Part shown: positions 27,185 through 35,283 of the stretch, piece by piece
Layout: each line of letters begins with the position of its first letter
Position numbering within the stretch: position 1 is the stretch's first letter
Origin: Lachnospiraceae bacterium
GTDB lineage: Bacteria; Bacillota; Clostridia; Lachnospirales; Lachnospiraceae
Assembly (NCBI GenBank): GCA_017465095.1
Contig: JAFTWX010000003.1
Coordinates: 1 to 57,012, forward strand
Length of the DNA: 57,012 nucleotides
Direction: 5' to 3'
Notes under the pieces: generated by a model
Seen by the model: the letters and a program-made list of their open reading frames with translations, nothing else
Databases searched by the model: none
Told to the model about the DNA's origin: nothing
Made by a program: the position numbers and the translations under genes

Positions 27185-27946
27185 TTATAGTGTTGCACCG
27201 AAATCCGATACGATAATCTGTCCGGTGATGGCGCGGGATTCATCGCTTGCAAGGAAGAGAAGAATGTTGGCAACATCCTCCGGCATACAGATCGGTACGC
27301 TCAGATTCATGTGTTTTCTCATTTGACCGAACATGTCCTGGTTTAAAGTGGCAGGATCTGTCTTGGCCATTGGTGTCATAATGGAACTTGGATTAACGGA
27401 GTTACAGCGAATACCGGTTCCTGCAAAACGCATAGCCGTGTGCTTGGTAAGACCTACAACTGCAGCCTTGCTTGTCACGTAGGAAGCGCCGCCGGTACCG
27501 AATTGGCCGGCAACGGAGTCCAGATTAATGATGGATCCGTAATTTTTCTCTTTCATCACCTTGAGCACGGCTCTTGTACATTGAAGAGTTCCTTTTGTAT
27601 TGATGCCGAATACCCAGTCAAGATCTTCGTCTTCGTAGCAGTCAATCGGTTTCAGTCCGGCTTCGAGAACCCCTGCATTGTTTACAAGAATATCTACCGT
27701 ACCAAATGCTTCAACTGTCTTGGCAACCAGATTTTCTGCGTCTTCCACTTTGGAAACATCAGTTTGGACAACAAGTACCTCTCCTCCGTTTGCACGAATA
27801 CGCTCAGCGACCTCTTCCAACTGAGGAAGGCGGCGGGCACTGATGACAACCTTTGCGCCTTCTTTTGCAAACAGCTCGGCGGTAGCAGCACCGACACCCG
27901 AGTTACTTCCGGTGATAATTGCAACTTTTCCGTCTAAACGTCCCAT
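27185..27946 (-). CDS. Short-chain dehydrogenase/reductase
   Basis: A 253-residue classical SDR. The NAD(P) site is TGSNSGVGAATAELF (TGxxxGxG), followed by NNAGVLEAG, the catalytic Ser in INLDSVAGQFG and the YxxxK pair in YVTSKAAVVGLTKH. The C-terminal NPSSIMTPMAKTDP and SRAITGQIIVSDFG are typical of the glucose/3-oxoacyl reductase group. The substrate cannot be read from sequence. RBS AAAGGAGG precedes the ATG at 27946 and a near-consensus promoter lies upstream. Confidence 0.9.
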   Translation of the reverse strand: MGRLDGKVAIITGSNSGVGAATAELFAKEGAKVVISARRLPQLEEVAERIRANGGEVLVVQTDVSKVEDAENLVAKTVEAFGTVDILVNNAGVLEAGLKPIDCYEDEDLDWVFGINTKGTLQCTRAVLKVMKEKNYGSIINLDSVAGQFGTGGASYVTSKAAVVGLTKHTAMRFAGTGIRCNSVNPSSIMTPMAKTDPATLNQDMFGQMRKHMNLSVPICMPEDVANILLFLASDESRAITGQIIVSDFGATL

Positions 27947-27978
27947 ATAGAATACCTCCTTTTATTTTTACCACTATT

Positions 27979-28007
27979 ATTATAAATTGTAAATAAATAT
28001 CGGTCAA
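27979..28007 (-). promoter_or_regulatory. Sigma-A promoter of the SDR-lipoprotein operon
   Basis: On the minus strand TTGACC (28007-28002), 17-bp spacer, TATAAT (27984-27979). It drives the SDR and the YerB-like lipoprotein, divergent from the transporter gene. Confidence 0.8.
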
Positions 28008-28091
28008 TCAGAGATATTGTGTTTTTATTTTTAAAATGTTAGTATACTATAGAAAGTCAGGAATACAGGAATATATGTCGGAGGAAATAAA

Positions 28092-29492
28092 ATGGAAAAG
28101 AAACAAAAGAGAGGGAGCTTCAGCGGATCCATCGGCTTCGTTCTGGCAGCGGCCGGAAGTGCGGTAGGACTTGGAAATATTTGGAGATTTCCATATCTGG
28201 CGGCGAAGGACGGCGGAGGAGTCTTTCTTTTATGTTATTTGATTTTGGCGCTGACCTTCGGTTTTGCGCTTTTGACAACCGAAATTGCCATCGGACGAAA
28301 AACCGGACAGAGTCCGCTGACTGCATATAAAGCCCTGCATCCGAAAATGGGATGGCTCGGTGTGATGGCGTGTCTCGTGCCGGCCATGATTTTGCCGTAT
28401 TACTGCGTAATCGGCGGTTGGGTTTTGAAATATCTGTCCCTTTATATAACAGGGAATGCATCACAGGCGGTCGGAGATGGCTATTTTACTACGTTTATCA
28501 CGGCGCAGACTGAGCCGGTTGTTTGGTTTTTGATATATTTGGCGCTGACAGTGTTCGTTGTGTACAAGGGTGTCGGAAACGGAATTGAAAAACTTTCCAC
28601 AATTCTGATGCCGATATTGATTGTGCTGATTATCGGAATTTCTGTATTTTCACTGTCACTCAGACATACGGATGCAAGCGGTGTGACGCGTACCGGTGTG
28701 GAAGGATTTTTAATCTATGTGGTTCCGAATTTTGACGGGATGACGTTGAAAAAATTTATTACTATTCTCATGGATGCTACCGGACAGCTTTTTTACTCGG
28801 TCAGTGTAGCCATGGGAATTATGATTACATACGGCTCTTATGTAAAGAAAGAGACAAACCTGGTAAAGAGTGTAAATCAGATAGAAATATTTGATACGCT
28901 GGTTGCGTTTCTGGCGGGGCTGATGATTGTTCCTGCGGTTTACACCTTTATGGGAACGGAAGGTATGGCGACGGGGCCGAGTCTTATGTTTGTTTCTCTG
29001 CCGAAGGTGTTTGAAGCCATGGGCGGAATCGGTATTGTAATCGGAATTGTCTTTTTTGTGATGGTCGCGTTTGCTGCGCTGACATCGTCGGTTTCCATCA
29101 TGGAAGCCATTGTCTCCAGTTGCATGGACAAGTTCCGCATCAGCAGAAAGAAAAGTACGATTTATGTCGGATTGTTTGCCTTGGCAGTGGGATCGGCTGT
29201 TTGTTTCGGTTATAACATTCTGTATTTTGAAATGACTTTGCCGAACGGTTCCACAGGACAGATTTTGGATGTGCTTGACTATACAAGTAACAATATTCTG
29301 ATGCCGGTGGTAGCGATTGCAACATGTATACTTGTCGGCTGGATTGTAAAACCTAAGACTGTAATTGATGAGGTGACGCACGGAGGACATAAATTTGGCA
29401 GAAAAGGGCTTTATATTGTTATGGTAAAGGTAGTTGTTCCGGTGTTGCTTGTATATTTGCTTTTGCAGGCTTTGGGTATTTTGAACTGGTAA
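28092..29492 (+). CDS. NSS-family sodium:amino acid symporter
   Basis: A 466-residue integral membrane transporter of the neurotransmitter:sodium symporter family (MhsT/LeuT-like), importing amino acids with sodium. The unwound TM1 signature is GSAVGLGNIWRFPYLA, followed by NGGGxF-type KDGGGVFLLCYL. About 11 hydrophobic segments are visible, the last ending LVYLLLQALGI; bacterial members often have 11. TM6-8 region includes SVAMGIMITYGSY and AFAALTSSVSIMEA (SSVS sodium site). RBS GGAGG precedes ATG 28092. It is followed 20 bp later by a lipoprotein gene. Substrate not assignable. Confidence 0.93.
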   Translation: MEKKQKRGSFSGSIGFVLAAAGSAVGLGNIWRFPYLAAKDGGGVFLLCYLILALTFGFALLTTEIAIGRKTGQSPLTAYKALHPKMGWLGVMACLVPAMILPYYCVIGGWVLKYLSLYITGNASQAVGDGYFTTFITAQTEPVVWFLIYLALTVFVVYKGVGNGIEKLSTILMPILIVLIIGISVFSLSLRHTDASGVTRTGVEGFLIYVVPNFDGMTLKKFITILMDATGQLFYSVSVAMGIMITYGSYVKKETNLVKSVNQIEIFDTLVAFLAGLMIVPAVYTFMGTEGMATGPSLMFVSLPKVFEAMGGIGIVIGIVFFVMVAFAALTSSVSIMEAIVSSCMDKFRISRKKSTIYVGLFALAVGSAVCFGYNILYFEMTLPNGSTGQILDVLDYTSNNILMPVVAIATCILVGWIVKPKTVIDEVTHGGHKFGRKGLYIVMVKVVVPVLLVYLLLQALGILNW

Positions 29493-29512
29493 ATGAAAAG
29501 GAGATTTGTTTT

Positions 29513-30166
29513 ATGAAAAAAAGAGTTTTAGCGATATTGGTAATGATGATGACAGCAGCGGTTCTTGCTGCGTGTTCCGGGGAGAAGAACAATGCGGGGG
29601 ATGAAGCGCCGGAAAATGTGACCGTGCAGGATGAGACAGAAACACCGGCAGATGAGGAAGATGCCACATCTGAGGACCAGAGCGCAGATGCGGTGGACGG
29701 TGTGACAATTTTGAGCGATGTCTGGGCTACCTATGGTGAGAACGAAAAATTCTATGGCATGGGCGGCGATGCAAATAATATGGTAGAAAATGCTCCGGGC
29801 AATTTCAGCTTGGAGGATAAGGAAGCGCTCAAAGCAACGCTTCTTGTTCCGGAAGATGTAGCAGATATGATTGACGAGGCCGCATCCCTTGTGCACGGAA
29901 TGAATCTGAATATTTTTACGGGCGCAGTATTCCGTGTGACGGACCCGGCGAATGTACAGGCGTTTGCAGATGCCATGGAAACGAGCATATTAAACAATCA
30001 GTGGATGTGCGGATCGCCGGATAAATACATGATTTACAAAGTAAATGATAATTATGTGCTGATGGCTTTCGGTGCCGTGGATGTACTTCCGGTTTTTAAG
30101 GACAAATTTATGGCAATCTACGGGGAAAAAGCAGAGGTACTCAAAGAAGGAAATGTGGCACAATAG
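29513..30166 (+). CDS. Exported lipoprotein of unknown function
   Basis: A 217-residue lipoprotein with lipobox VLAACS (Cys about 21), then an acidic Thr/Glu/Asp linker to about 65 and a folded domain. Recognisable stretches are FYGMGGDANNMVENAPG, LNIFTGAVFRVTDP and NNQWMCGSPDKYMIY. No known domain recognised. AAAGGAG precedes ATG 29513. It follows the NSS transporter in the same unit; whether it helps transport is not shown. Confidence 0.8.
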   Translation: MKKRVLAILVMMMTAAVLAACSGEKNNAGDEAPENVTVQDETETPADEEDATSEDQSADAVDGVTILSDVWATYGENEKFYGMGGDANNMVENAPGNFSLEDKEALKATLLVPEDVADMIDEAASLVHGMNLNIFTGAVFRVTDPANVQAFADAMETSILNNQWMCGSPDKYMIYKVNDNYVLMAFGAVDVLPVFKDKFMAIYGEKAEVLKEGNVAQ

Positions 30167-30192
30167 TGTACAAATGAAAGTAGTGAAGCAGA

Positions 30193-30906
30193 TTGAGATT
30201 TCAGTATATTATCATTAAAAATTTTTTCAGAATACTTTTGCGCATCTTGCCTGCGATGCATCATCTGATTAAAGCCAATCCGTTTGATGAAGAAAAAGCA
30301 TATGCGTATTTGAGAAAAGTAGTGCTCATCATGCATCGGACCGGGCGCATCCGGACGCAGATATTCGGCGTTGAAAATCTCCCGAAAGAGGGAGGGTACA
30401 TCATGTATCCGAATCATCAGGGCAGGTATGACGGATATGCAGTTGTGCATGGACATGACAGACCGTGCAGTGTCGTGATGGACAAAAAACGCTCCTATTT
30501 TCCTTTTGTGAGGGAAGTGATTGATCTTGTCCGGGGAAAGCGCATGGATCTTGATAACCTGCGACAGTCGATGACAATCATCAACGAAGTAGCGGAAGAG
30601 GTAAAGCAGGGAAGACGATTTTTGATTTTTCCGGAAGGTGGCTATGACAAAAGTAAAAAGAACAGTTTGTGGGAATTTAAATCCGGATGCTTTAAAGCGT
30701 CCATGAAATCCCGCACGCCGATTGTTCCGGTTGTATTGATTGACACGTATAAGGCGATGGATATTTCTTATCTCGGCCCGGTGAAGACACAGGTTCATTT
30801 CCTGGAACCGATTTCCTATGAAGAATACAAAGATATGAAGACAGTAGAGATTGCAAGAATGGTAAAAAAACGCATTCAGGACAAGCTCGATGAAATTTTG
30901 GCATAA
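30193..30906 (+). CDS. PlsC-like 1-acyl-glycerol-3-phosphate acyltransferase family protein
   Basis: A 237-residue acyltransferase of the PlsC superfamily, likely transferring a fatty acyl chain to a lysophospholipid or related lipid at the inner face of the membrane. The N-terminal hydrophobic helix is IIIKNFFRILLRILP. The catalytic HxxxxD is NHQGRYDG, and the phosphate-binding motif appears as FPEGGYDKSK (family FPEGTRS). The start is uncertain: TTG 30193 keeps the amphipathic N-terminus but has a poor ribosome site; the first ATG is 30256. Ends at a shared terminator with the MocR gene. Confidence 0.85.
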   Translation: MRFQYIIIKNFFRILLRILPAMHHLIKANPFDEEKAYAYLRKVVLIMHRTGRIRTQIFGVENLPKEGGYIMYPNHQGRYDGYAVVHGHDRPCSVVMDKKRSYFPFVREVIDLVRGKRMDLDNLRQSMTIINEVAEEVKQGRRFLIFPEGGYDKSKKNSLWEFKSGCFKASMKSRTPIVPVVLIDTYKAMDISYLGPVKTQVHFLEPISYEEYKDMKTVEIARMVKKRIQDKLDEILA

Positions 30907-30909
30907 AAA

Positions 30910-30940
30910 AGCAGGGAACCTTAATTGGTTCGCTGCTCTT
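30910..30940. terminator. Bidirectional terminator between plsC-like gene and mocR-like gene
   Basis: Stem AGCAGGGAACC (30910-30920) / GGTTCGCTGCT (30927-30937) with one mismatch, followed on the + strand by CTTTTCTTTTC. The 3' end of the minus-strand regulator gene lies inside it. Confidence 0.65.
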
Positions 30941-32030
30941 TTCTTTTCTGTCTTCTCACTCTGTTGATATGCCTTTCAAAATCACCGCTTGCCAGAAGCC
31001 GGGCAAGCACATACTGCTCAAACGTCGGAACAGTGCATGAGTAGAAGCCCAGCCGTTCCTCGAAAACAGGAATAAGGTGTTTCGGAAGTACCATGTAAGC
31101 AATACGGAGAGAGGATGAAATTGTATTCGAGAATGTATTCATGTAGATTACATTCTCTTTTTTTGTATGTGCAAACAGTGTTTCCTCTGCTTTGCGGGAA
31201 ACGGAAAATTCCGATTCGTAGTCGTCTTCTATGAGGTAGCGGTTATTTTTTTCTGCCCATTGCAAATATTCGTGACGCTTGGAGGCGGAGGCAGTGACAC
31301 CGCTCGGGAAGCTGCGGTAAGGGGTGATGTGAAGAATATCTGCCTTTGTACTGCGTAAAGCCCTGCTTTCGATTCCGTCTGTTCCAAGCGGAAGTGTTTC
31401 AACTGTGACGTCGCAGGATTCGTAGACCTGATGAATTTTGTGGTAGGACGGGGATTCAATTGCATAAATCCGGTCGCGACCGAGAAGAGATGCAATCAGT
31501 CCGTACAAATATTCCGATCCGGACCCGATGACAATCTGCGAAACGTCCGCCGAAATGCCCCGGCTACGCAGCAGGTATTTGCGGATTTCTTCCCGCAGGG
31601 CATGACAGCCTTCGTTCGGTGATTTTTCTAAAATGGCGTCGCCGCAGTCGCTGAGGACCTTGCGCATCGTTCGCGCAAGCATCGGGTAAGAAAAATGATG
31701 CATGTTTCTGTTGTCGGAGGGCGCGGAAAAAGAAACGACCGGAGACAACGAGGAAGCTTTGCTGTCTGCCATAGCTGCGAAACCGTCGCCCGTGCGAAAG
31801 CACACATAGTATCCGCTCCGCTGTCTGGATTCTGCATAGCCTTCCTCGCACAGAAGGGCATATGCATGCTCTACGGTAATAATACTTACTCCTGTCTCAT
31901 CTGCAAGTAACCGCTTGGAAGGGAGCTTGCTTCCGAACGGGTAGGCGCCTTGGATAATGTCTTCCCGCAGTTGGCGGTAAAGCTGAAGATATGCAGGGGA
32001 AGAATTGTTTTTTTCAACGGAATACTTCAT
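30921..32030 (-). CDS. MocR/GntR-type regulator with degenerate aminotransferase domain, C-terminally short
   Basis: A 369-residue protein. Residues 10-75 are a GntR winged helix (LQLYRQLREDIIQGAYPFG, then KLPSKRLLADETGVS, ITVEHAYALLCEEGY). The rest matches the class I aminotransferase domain of MocR regulators (SGSEYLYGLIASLLGRD, ESPSYHKIHQVYE, YLIEDDYESEFS). The Schiff-base lysine expected in TFSKT is Asn302 (YMNTFSNTISSSLR). The protein ends at RVRRQKRKEQRTN, about 100 residues before the usual MocR end (460-490 residues). It should therefore not hold PLP covalently. ATG 32030 is chosen; the longer in-frame N-terminus is hydrophobic and not conserved. Divergent from feoA; target unknown. 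Confidence 0.85.
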   Translation of the reverse strand: MKYSVEKNNSSPAYLQLYRQLREDIIQGAYPFGSKLPSKRLLADETGVSIITVEHAYALLCEEGYAESRQRSGYYVCFRTGDGFAAMADSKASSLSPVVSFSAPSDNRNMHHFSYPMLARTMRKVLSDCGDAILEKSPNEGCHALREEIRKYLLRSRGISADVSQIVIGSGSEYLYGLIASLLGRDRIYAIESPSYHKIHQVYESCDVTVETLPLGTDGIESRALRSTKADILHITPYRSFPSGVTASASKRHEYLQWAEKNNRYLIEDDYESEFSVSRKAEETLFAHTKKENVIYMNTFSNTISSSLRIAYMVLPKHLIPVFEERLGFYSCTVPTFEQYVLARLLASGDFERHINRVRRQKRKEQRTN

Positions 32031-32119
32031 CTGGTTATATAAAACTCCTTGTTTCTTTCTTTTTTGTGATATCAGATTTATTATAAGTGGTGCCGGTTTG
32101 AAAAACAAGAAAAATATTA

Positions 32120-32148
32120 TTGACAAATAATAACAATTGTATTAAACT
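32120..32148 (+). promoter_or_regulatory. Probable promoter of feoA
   Basis: TTGACA (32120-32125), 17-bp spacer, TAAACT (32143-32148). The -35 is consensus; the -10 matches 4 of 6. A palindrome that could be an operator starts 4 bp after the -10. Confidence 0.6.
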
Positions 32149-32151
32149 CAA

Positions 32152-32182
32152 AGCGGTTAGGGGCTTCTAACCGCTGTTTTTT
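32152..32182 (+). promoter_or_regulatory. Palindrome/terminator-like hairpin in the feoA leader
   Basis: AGCGGTTAG (32152-32160), 6-base centre, CTAACCGCT (32167-32175), followed by GTTTTTT. As RNA this is a terminator directly behind the feoA promoter. As DNA it contains GGTTAG-N6-CTAACC, shared with the site ahead of feoB, and would cover the start of transcription. It may be a metal-regulator operator, an attenuator, or both. Confidence 0.55.
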
Positions 32183-32225
32183 ATATATAACCACGGTGAA
32201 TAGCAAGCAGGAATCGAGGCAAACA

Positions 32226-32438
32226 ATGAATCTGACAGAAGCGAATGTGGGAGAAGAGTATATTATTAAAGATATTGTGACAGACGATGAAGAGCTCAAT
32301 GCATTTTTGTTTTCGCTGGGCTGTTACAGCGGTGAGCCGATTACGGTTATCTCCCGTAAAAGAGGCGGGTGCATTGTTTCCGTCAAGGATGCCAGATACA
32401 ATATTGATAACGAACTAGCAGCGGCTATTTCTATTTAG
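32226..32438 (+). CDS. feoA: Ferrous iron transport protein A
   Basis: A 70-residue SH3-like cytosolic protein that supports FeoB. The FeoA pattern is seen in LGCYSGEPITVISRKRGGCIVSVKDARYNI (the segment from Leu36 on), ending with a conserved hydrophobic strand. ATG 32226 behind GAGG is preferred to GTG 32196, which lies nearer the leader hairpin. feoB follows after 108 bp with its own palindrome, so the two may be transcribed separately as well as together. Confidence 0.88.
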   Translation: MNLTEANVGEEYIIKDIVTDDEELNAFLFSLGCYSGEPITVISRKRGGCIVSVKDARYNIDNELAAAISI

Positions 32439-32460
32439 GAAGTTTTTTACATAAGAATAT

Positions 32461-32491
32461 AATGGTGATTTATATAAAGTCACTATTTTTT
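32461..32491 (+). terminator. Terminator-like hairpin between feoA and feoB
   Basis: Stem ATGGTGATTT / AAAGTCACTAT with one bulged G, followed by TTTTTTAT. It would reduce read-through from feoA to feoB. Confidence 0.5.
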
Positions 32492-32500
32492 ATAACTACG

Positions 32501-32518
32501 GGTTAGTTGAGTCTAACA
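32501..32518 (+). promoter_or_regulatory. Candidate iron-regulator operator upstream of feoB
   Basis: GGTTAG (32501-32506), TTGAGT centre, CTAACA (32513-32518): the same GTTAG-N6-CTAAC palindrome as in the feoA leader. A possible -10, TATAAC (32491-32496), lies directly ahead. The form resembles DtxR/IdeR-family sites (TTAGG...CCTAA). Which regulator binds is inferred only. Confidence 0.5.
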
Positions 32519-32546
32519 AGAGTTAGCGCTCAAAAGGAGGAGAAGT

Positions 32547-34547
32547 ATGAGAATTGCATTAACAGGCAATCCGAACAGCGGGAAAACAACAATGTACAAT
32601 GCGCTCACAGGAAAAAATGAACGTGTTGGTAACTGGGCCGGTGTAACGGTCGAAAAGAAAGAAAGTCCGATTAAAAAAAGTTTTTATGACGGATCACAGG
32701 AACTGGTTGCGGTCGATTTGCCGGGAGCTTATTCTATGTCACCGTTTACATCGGAAGAGAGCGTTACCAGTGAATATGTAAAAAATGAAAATCCGGACGT
32801 GATAATCAACATCGTGGATGCGACTAATTTGAGCCGCAGCCTGTTCTTCACTACACAGCTTCTTGGGCTTGGTATTCCGGTGGTAGTGGCTCTTAACAAG
32901 AGTGATATCAACGAAAAGAAAGAGACAGAAATCGATGAGATGAAATTATCTGAAAAGCTCGGATGTCCGGTTGTGGAAACCGTTTCCACTTCATCGGGAG
33001 ACAGCGGATTAAAGACTGTTGTCGAGAAAGCGGTTTCTTTAGTAGGAACAATCCAGAAAGATCCTTACGAGCAGGGCGACATCAATCTGCAGGACAAAGC
33101 AGAAGTTGAGGCGGCTGACAGAAAGCGTTTCGAGTTCGTAAACGGTATTGTAAAAGAAGTTGAGAAACGTAAAGTTCTCACAAAAGATACAAACAAACAG
33201 GACAGCATTGATAAAGTGCTCACACATCCGATCGTCGGAATTCCGATTTTTGCACTTGTTATGTTCCTTGTGTTCTATATTTCACAGACAACGCTCGGTA
33301 CATGGATTGCTGACTGGCTGGTAGGCTGGATTGAAACATTCCAGGGATGGGTAGCAGGTAAAGTAGAAGGAGCAGACCCGTTCTTACAGGCGCTCTTGGT
33401 TGACGGTATCATCGGCGGTGTCGGAGCCGTAGTCGGTTTCCTTCCGCTCGTTATGGTTATGTACTTCCTCATTGCTCTTTTGGAGGATTGCGGATACATG
33501 GCGCGTGCAACAGTTGTTCTTGACCCGATTTTCAAAAAAGTAGGTCTTTCCGGTAAATCCGTAATTCCTATGGTCATCGGTACAGGTTGTGCCATTCCGG
33601 GTGTTATGGCGGCTCGTACCATCCGCAACGAGAGAGAACGCAGAGCAACTGCAATGCTTGCACCGTTTATGCCGTGTGGCGCAAAACTGCCGGTGATTGC
33701 TCTTTTTGTGGGGGCATTTTTCCCGGATGCTTCTTGGATCGGTACGGTGATGTACTTTGTAGGTGTGTTTTTAATTCTTGTCGGAGCATTGCTTGTAAAT
33801 GCAATTACAGGAAATAAAAATAAAAAATCATTCTTTATTATCGAACTTCCGGAGTATAAACTTCCGAGCTTGAAGAGAGCGACACTTTCCATGCTCTCGC
33901 GTGGTAAAGCATATATCGTAAAAGCCGGTACGGTTATCCTCGTATGTAATACCGTAGTGCAGATTATGCAGGCGTTTAATTGGAAACTCCAAGTGGTGGA
34001 AGAAGGTATGGAGAGCACATCCATCCTCGCATCTATCGCATCTCCGATTTCAGTAATTTTAATTCCGATTGTCGGAGTGGCAGCATGGCAGCTTGCGGCA
34101 GCAGCCATTACAGGATTTATCGCAAAGGAAAATGTAGTGGGTACGCTCGCAGTTTGTTATGCACTCACGAACTTCATCAATACAGAAGAACTTGCACTTG
34201 TGGGCAGCGGTAACGAAGTGGCAGCAGTTATGGGGCTTACAAAGGTGGCAGCACTTGCATACCTTATGTTTAACCTCTTCTCGCCGCCTTGCTTTGCAGC
34301 GCTCGGTGCCATGAATTCAGAAATGAAGAGTGCAAAATGGCTTTGGGGCGGTATCGCACTTCAGCTGGGAACCGGATATACCATTGCATTCCTTGTATAC
34401 CAGATTGGTACGCTTGTTACAACAGGTGCTCTCGGAGTAGGATTTATCGGCGGTCTTATCGCAGTCATCGTCATGGTCTTGATTGTGGTTGCACTTATTG
34501 CAAAGGCGAACAAACAGTTTCATGCGGAGTACAAGTTAGCGAAGTAG
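32547..34547 (+). CDS. feoB: Ferrous iron transporter B
   Basis: A 666-residue inner membrane Fe(II) importer with an N-terminal G domain. G1 is GNPNSGKTTMYNALTG (7-14), the switch region has GNWAGVTVEKK, G3 is DLPGAYS and G4 is NKSD, with the guanine-dissociation-like helical part up to about 225. The membrane part has the two Gate motifs: MGCAIPGVM-type GTGCAIPGVMAART and CGAKLPVIALF, plus two nucleoside-recognition domains. About 8-10 hydrophobic helices are visible. AGGAGG precedes ATG 32547. A small Cys-rich FeoB-associated peptide follows 47 bp later. Slightly shorter than the roughly 700-770 residues of many FeoB proteins, with no motif missing. Confidence 0.95.
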   Translation: MRIALTGNPNSGKTTMYNALTGKNERVGNWAGVTVEKKESPIKKSFYDGSQELVAVDLPGAYSMSPFTSEESVTSEYVKNENPDVIINIVDATNLSRSLFFTTQLLGLGIPVVVALNKSDINEKKETEIDEMKLSEKLGCPVVETVSTSSGDSGLKTVVEKAVSLVGTIQKDPYEQGDINLQDKAEVEAADRKRFEFVNGIVKEVEKRKVLTKDTNKQDSIDKVLTHPIVGIPIFALVMFLVFYISQTTLGTWIADWLVGWIETFQGWVAGKVEGADPFLQALLVDGIIGGVGAVVGFLPLVMVMYFLIALLEDCGYMARATVVLDPIFKKVGLSGKSVIPMVIGTGCAIPGVMAARTIRNERERRATAMLAPFMPCGAKLPVIALFVGAFFPDASWIGTVMYFVGVFLILVGALLVNAITGNKNKKSFFIIELPEYKLPSLKRATLSMLSRGKAYIVKAGTVILVCNTVVQIMQAFNWKLQVVEEGMESTSILASIASPISVILIPIVGVAAWQLAAAAITGFIAKENVVGTLAVCYALTNFINTEELALVGSGNEVAAVMGLTKVAALAYLMFNLFSPPCFAALGAMNSEMKSAKWLWGGIALQLGTGYTIAFLVYQIGTLVTTGALGVGFIGGLIAVIVMVLIVVALIAKANKQFHAEYKLAK

Positions 34548-34594
34548 TAGCACTGAATAGTTGTGTGAGTTGCATATAAGAAAGGAGCATGGAT

Positions 34595-34768
34595 ATGGCA
34601 AATGTCATAGTCGCCGGGGTCGTGGCATTGATTCTCGGTGTGTCAATTACATATATTGTGAAGGCCAAAAAGGCCGGTGTGAAATGCGTCGGATGTCCGG
34701 CGGGCGGTACATGTTCCGGAAATTGTAACGGAAACTGCAGCGGATGTCATTCTGATGCGGATGTGTAA
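34595..34768 (+). CDS. FeoB-associated Cys-rich membrane peptide
   Basis: A 57-residue protein: one N-terminal membrane helix (VIVAGVVALILGVSITYIV) followed by a short cytosolic or external tail with seven cysteines (CVGCPAGGTCSGNCNGNCSG, then C). It belongs to the FeoB-associated Cys-rich family, the Firmicutes counterpart to FeoC by position. AAAGGAG lies 7 bases ahead of ATG 34595; ATG 34589 is too close. Likely role: metal sensing or handling at the FeoB exit. Part of the feo operon; a terminator follows. Confidence 0.85.
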   Translation: MANVIVAGVVALILGVSITYIVKAKKAGVKCVGCPAGGTCSGNCNGNCSGCHSDADV

Positions 34769-34807
34769 GAGAAGAATTACTCAAAATATATAGGGGAATT
34801 AAAAAAA

Positions 34808-34847
34808 GGAAGGGATAGATCTTCGGGTTTATCCTTTTCTTTTTTTG
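34808..34847 (+). terminator. Terminator of the feo operon
   Basis: AAGGGATA, loop GATCTTCGGGTT, TATCCTT, then TTCTTTTTTT. Confidence 0.75.
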
Positions 34848-34864
34848 TTCTTTGCTTTGACGGA

Positions 34865-35167
34865 TTTACGGTTGAATGTAAAAAGTCTTTCGTTCAGTCC
34901 GTAAGTTTTTAAGGTGAGTACGGTCGTTTTTTTGAAATTTATATAAAATGGCCGTAAGATAAATTGAGATTTACGGCTGGGACGGATTTTATGCGCTTTT
35001 CGAACGTAACAACATCATTACATTTACGTTTTAAATAGACGTATATTGGAAAACAAACGTAAAGGATAAAAAAATATACGGACTAAATATGTAAATTGAG
35101 AAATTTGACCGTAGATGAGCAGAATAGTTACGTTCTATTATGCAAAAAGAGATACTGCGCCCGTAAA
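34865..35167. repeat. Phased array of six TACG...CGTA inverted units, period 52-53 bp
   Basis: Twelve half-sites with consensus TTTACG(G/T)NY in strictly alternating orientation. Forward TACG starts at 34867, 34919, 34972, 35025, 35077 and 35129; reverse CGTA starts at 34900, 34953, 35005, 35058, 35110 and 35162. Forward-to-reverse distance is 33 (34 once); reverse-to-next-forward is 19 (20 once); so each unit repeats every 52-53 bp, about five helical turns. Only the half-sites are conserved (G in 8 and T in 4 after ACG; a pyrimidine two bases later in all 12); the DNA between them is unrelated from unit to unit. It starts and ends with complete units. It is neither CRISPR-like nor a simple tandem repeat. 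Function unknown; see findings. Confidence 0.85.
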
Positions 35168-35283
35168 ATGGAGCATGAGGGAATCAGGAATATTGAAGGG
35201 AAAAAGTCTTTAAAAGCAATCTCAGCTAAATCATATTACTGTGTAGGTTTTTTTATTATGGATATTTCCTTTCCGAAAAGTTA

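Noticed and set aside
34865..35167. CRISPR array as an explanation for the periodic signal
   Set aside because: There is no conserved 23-40 bp direct repeat; only about seven bases per half-site are kept and they alternate in orientation. No cas genes nearby.
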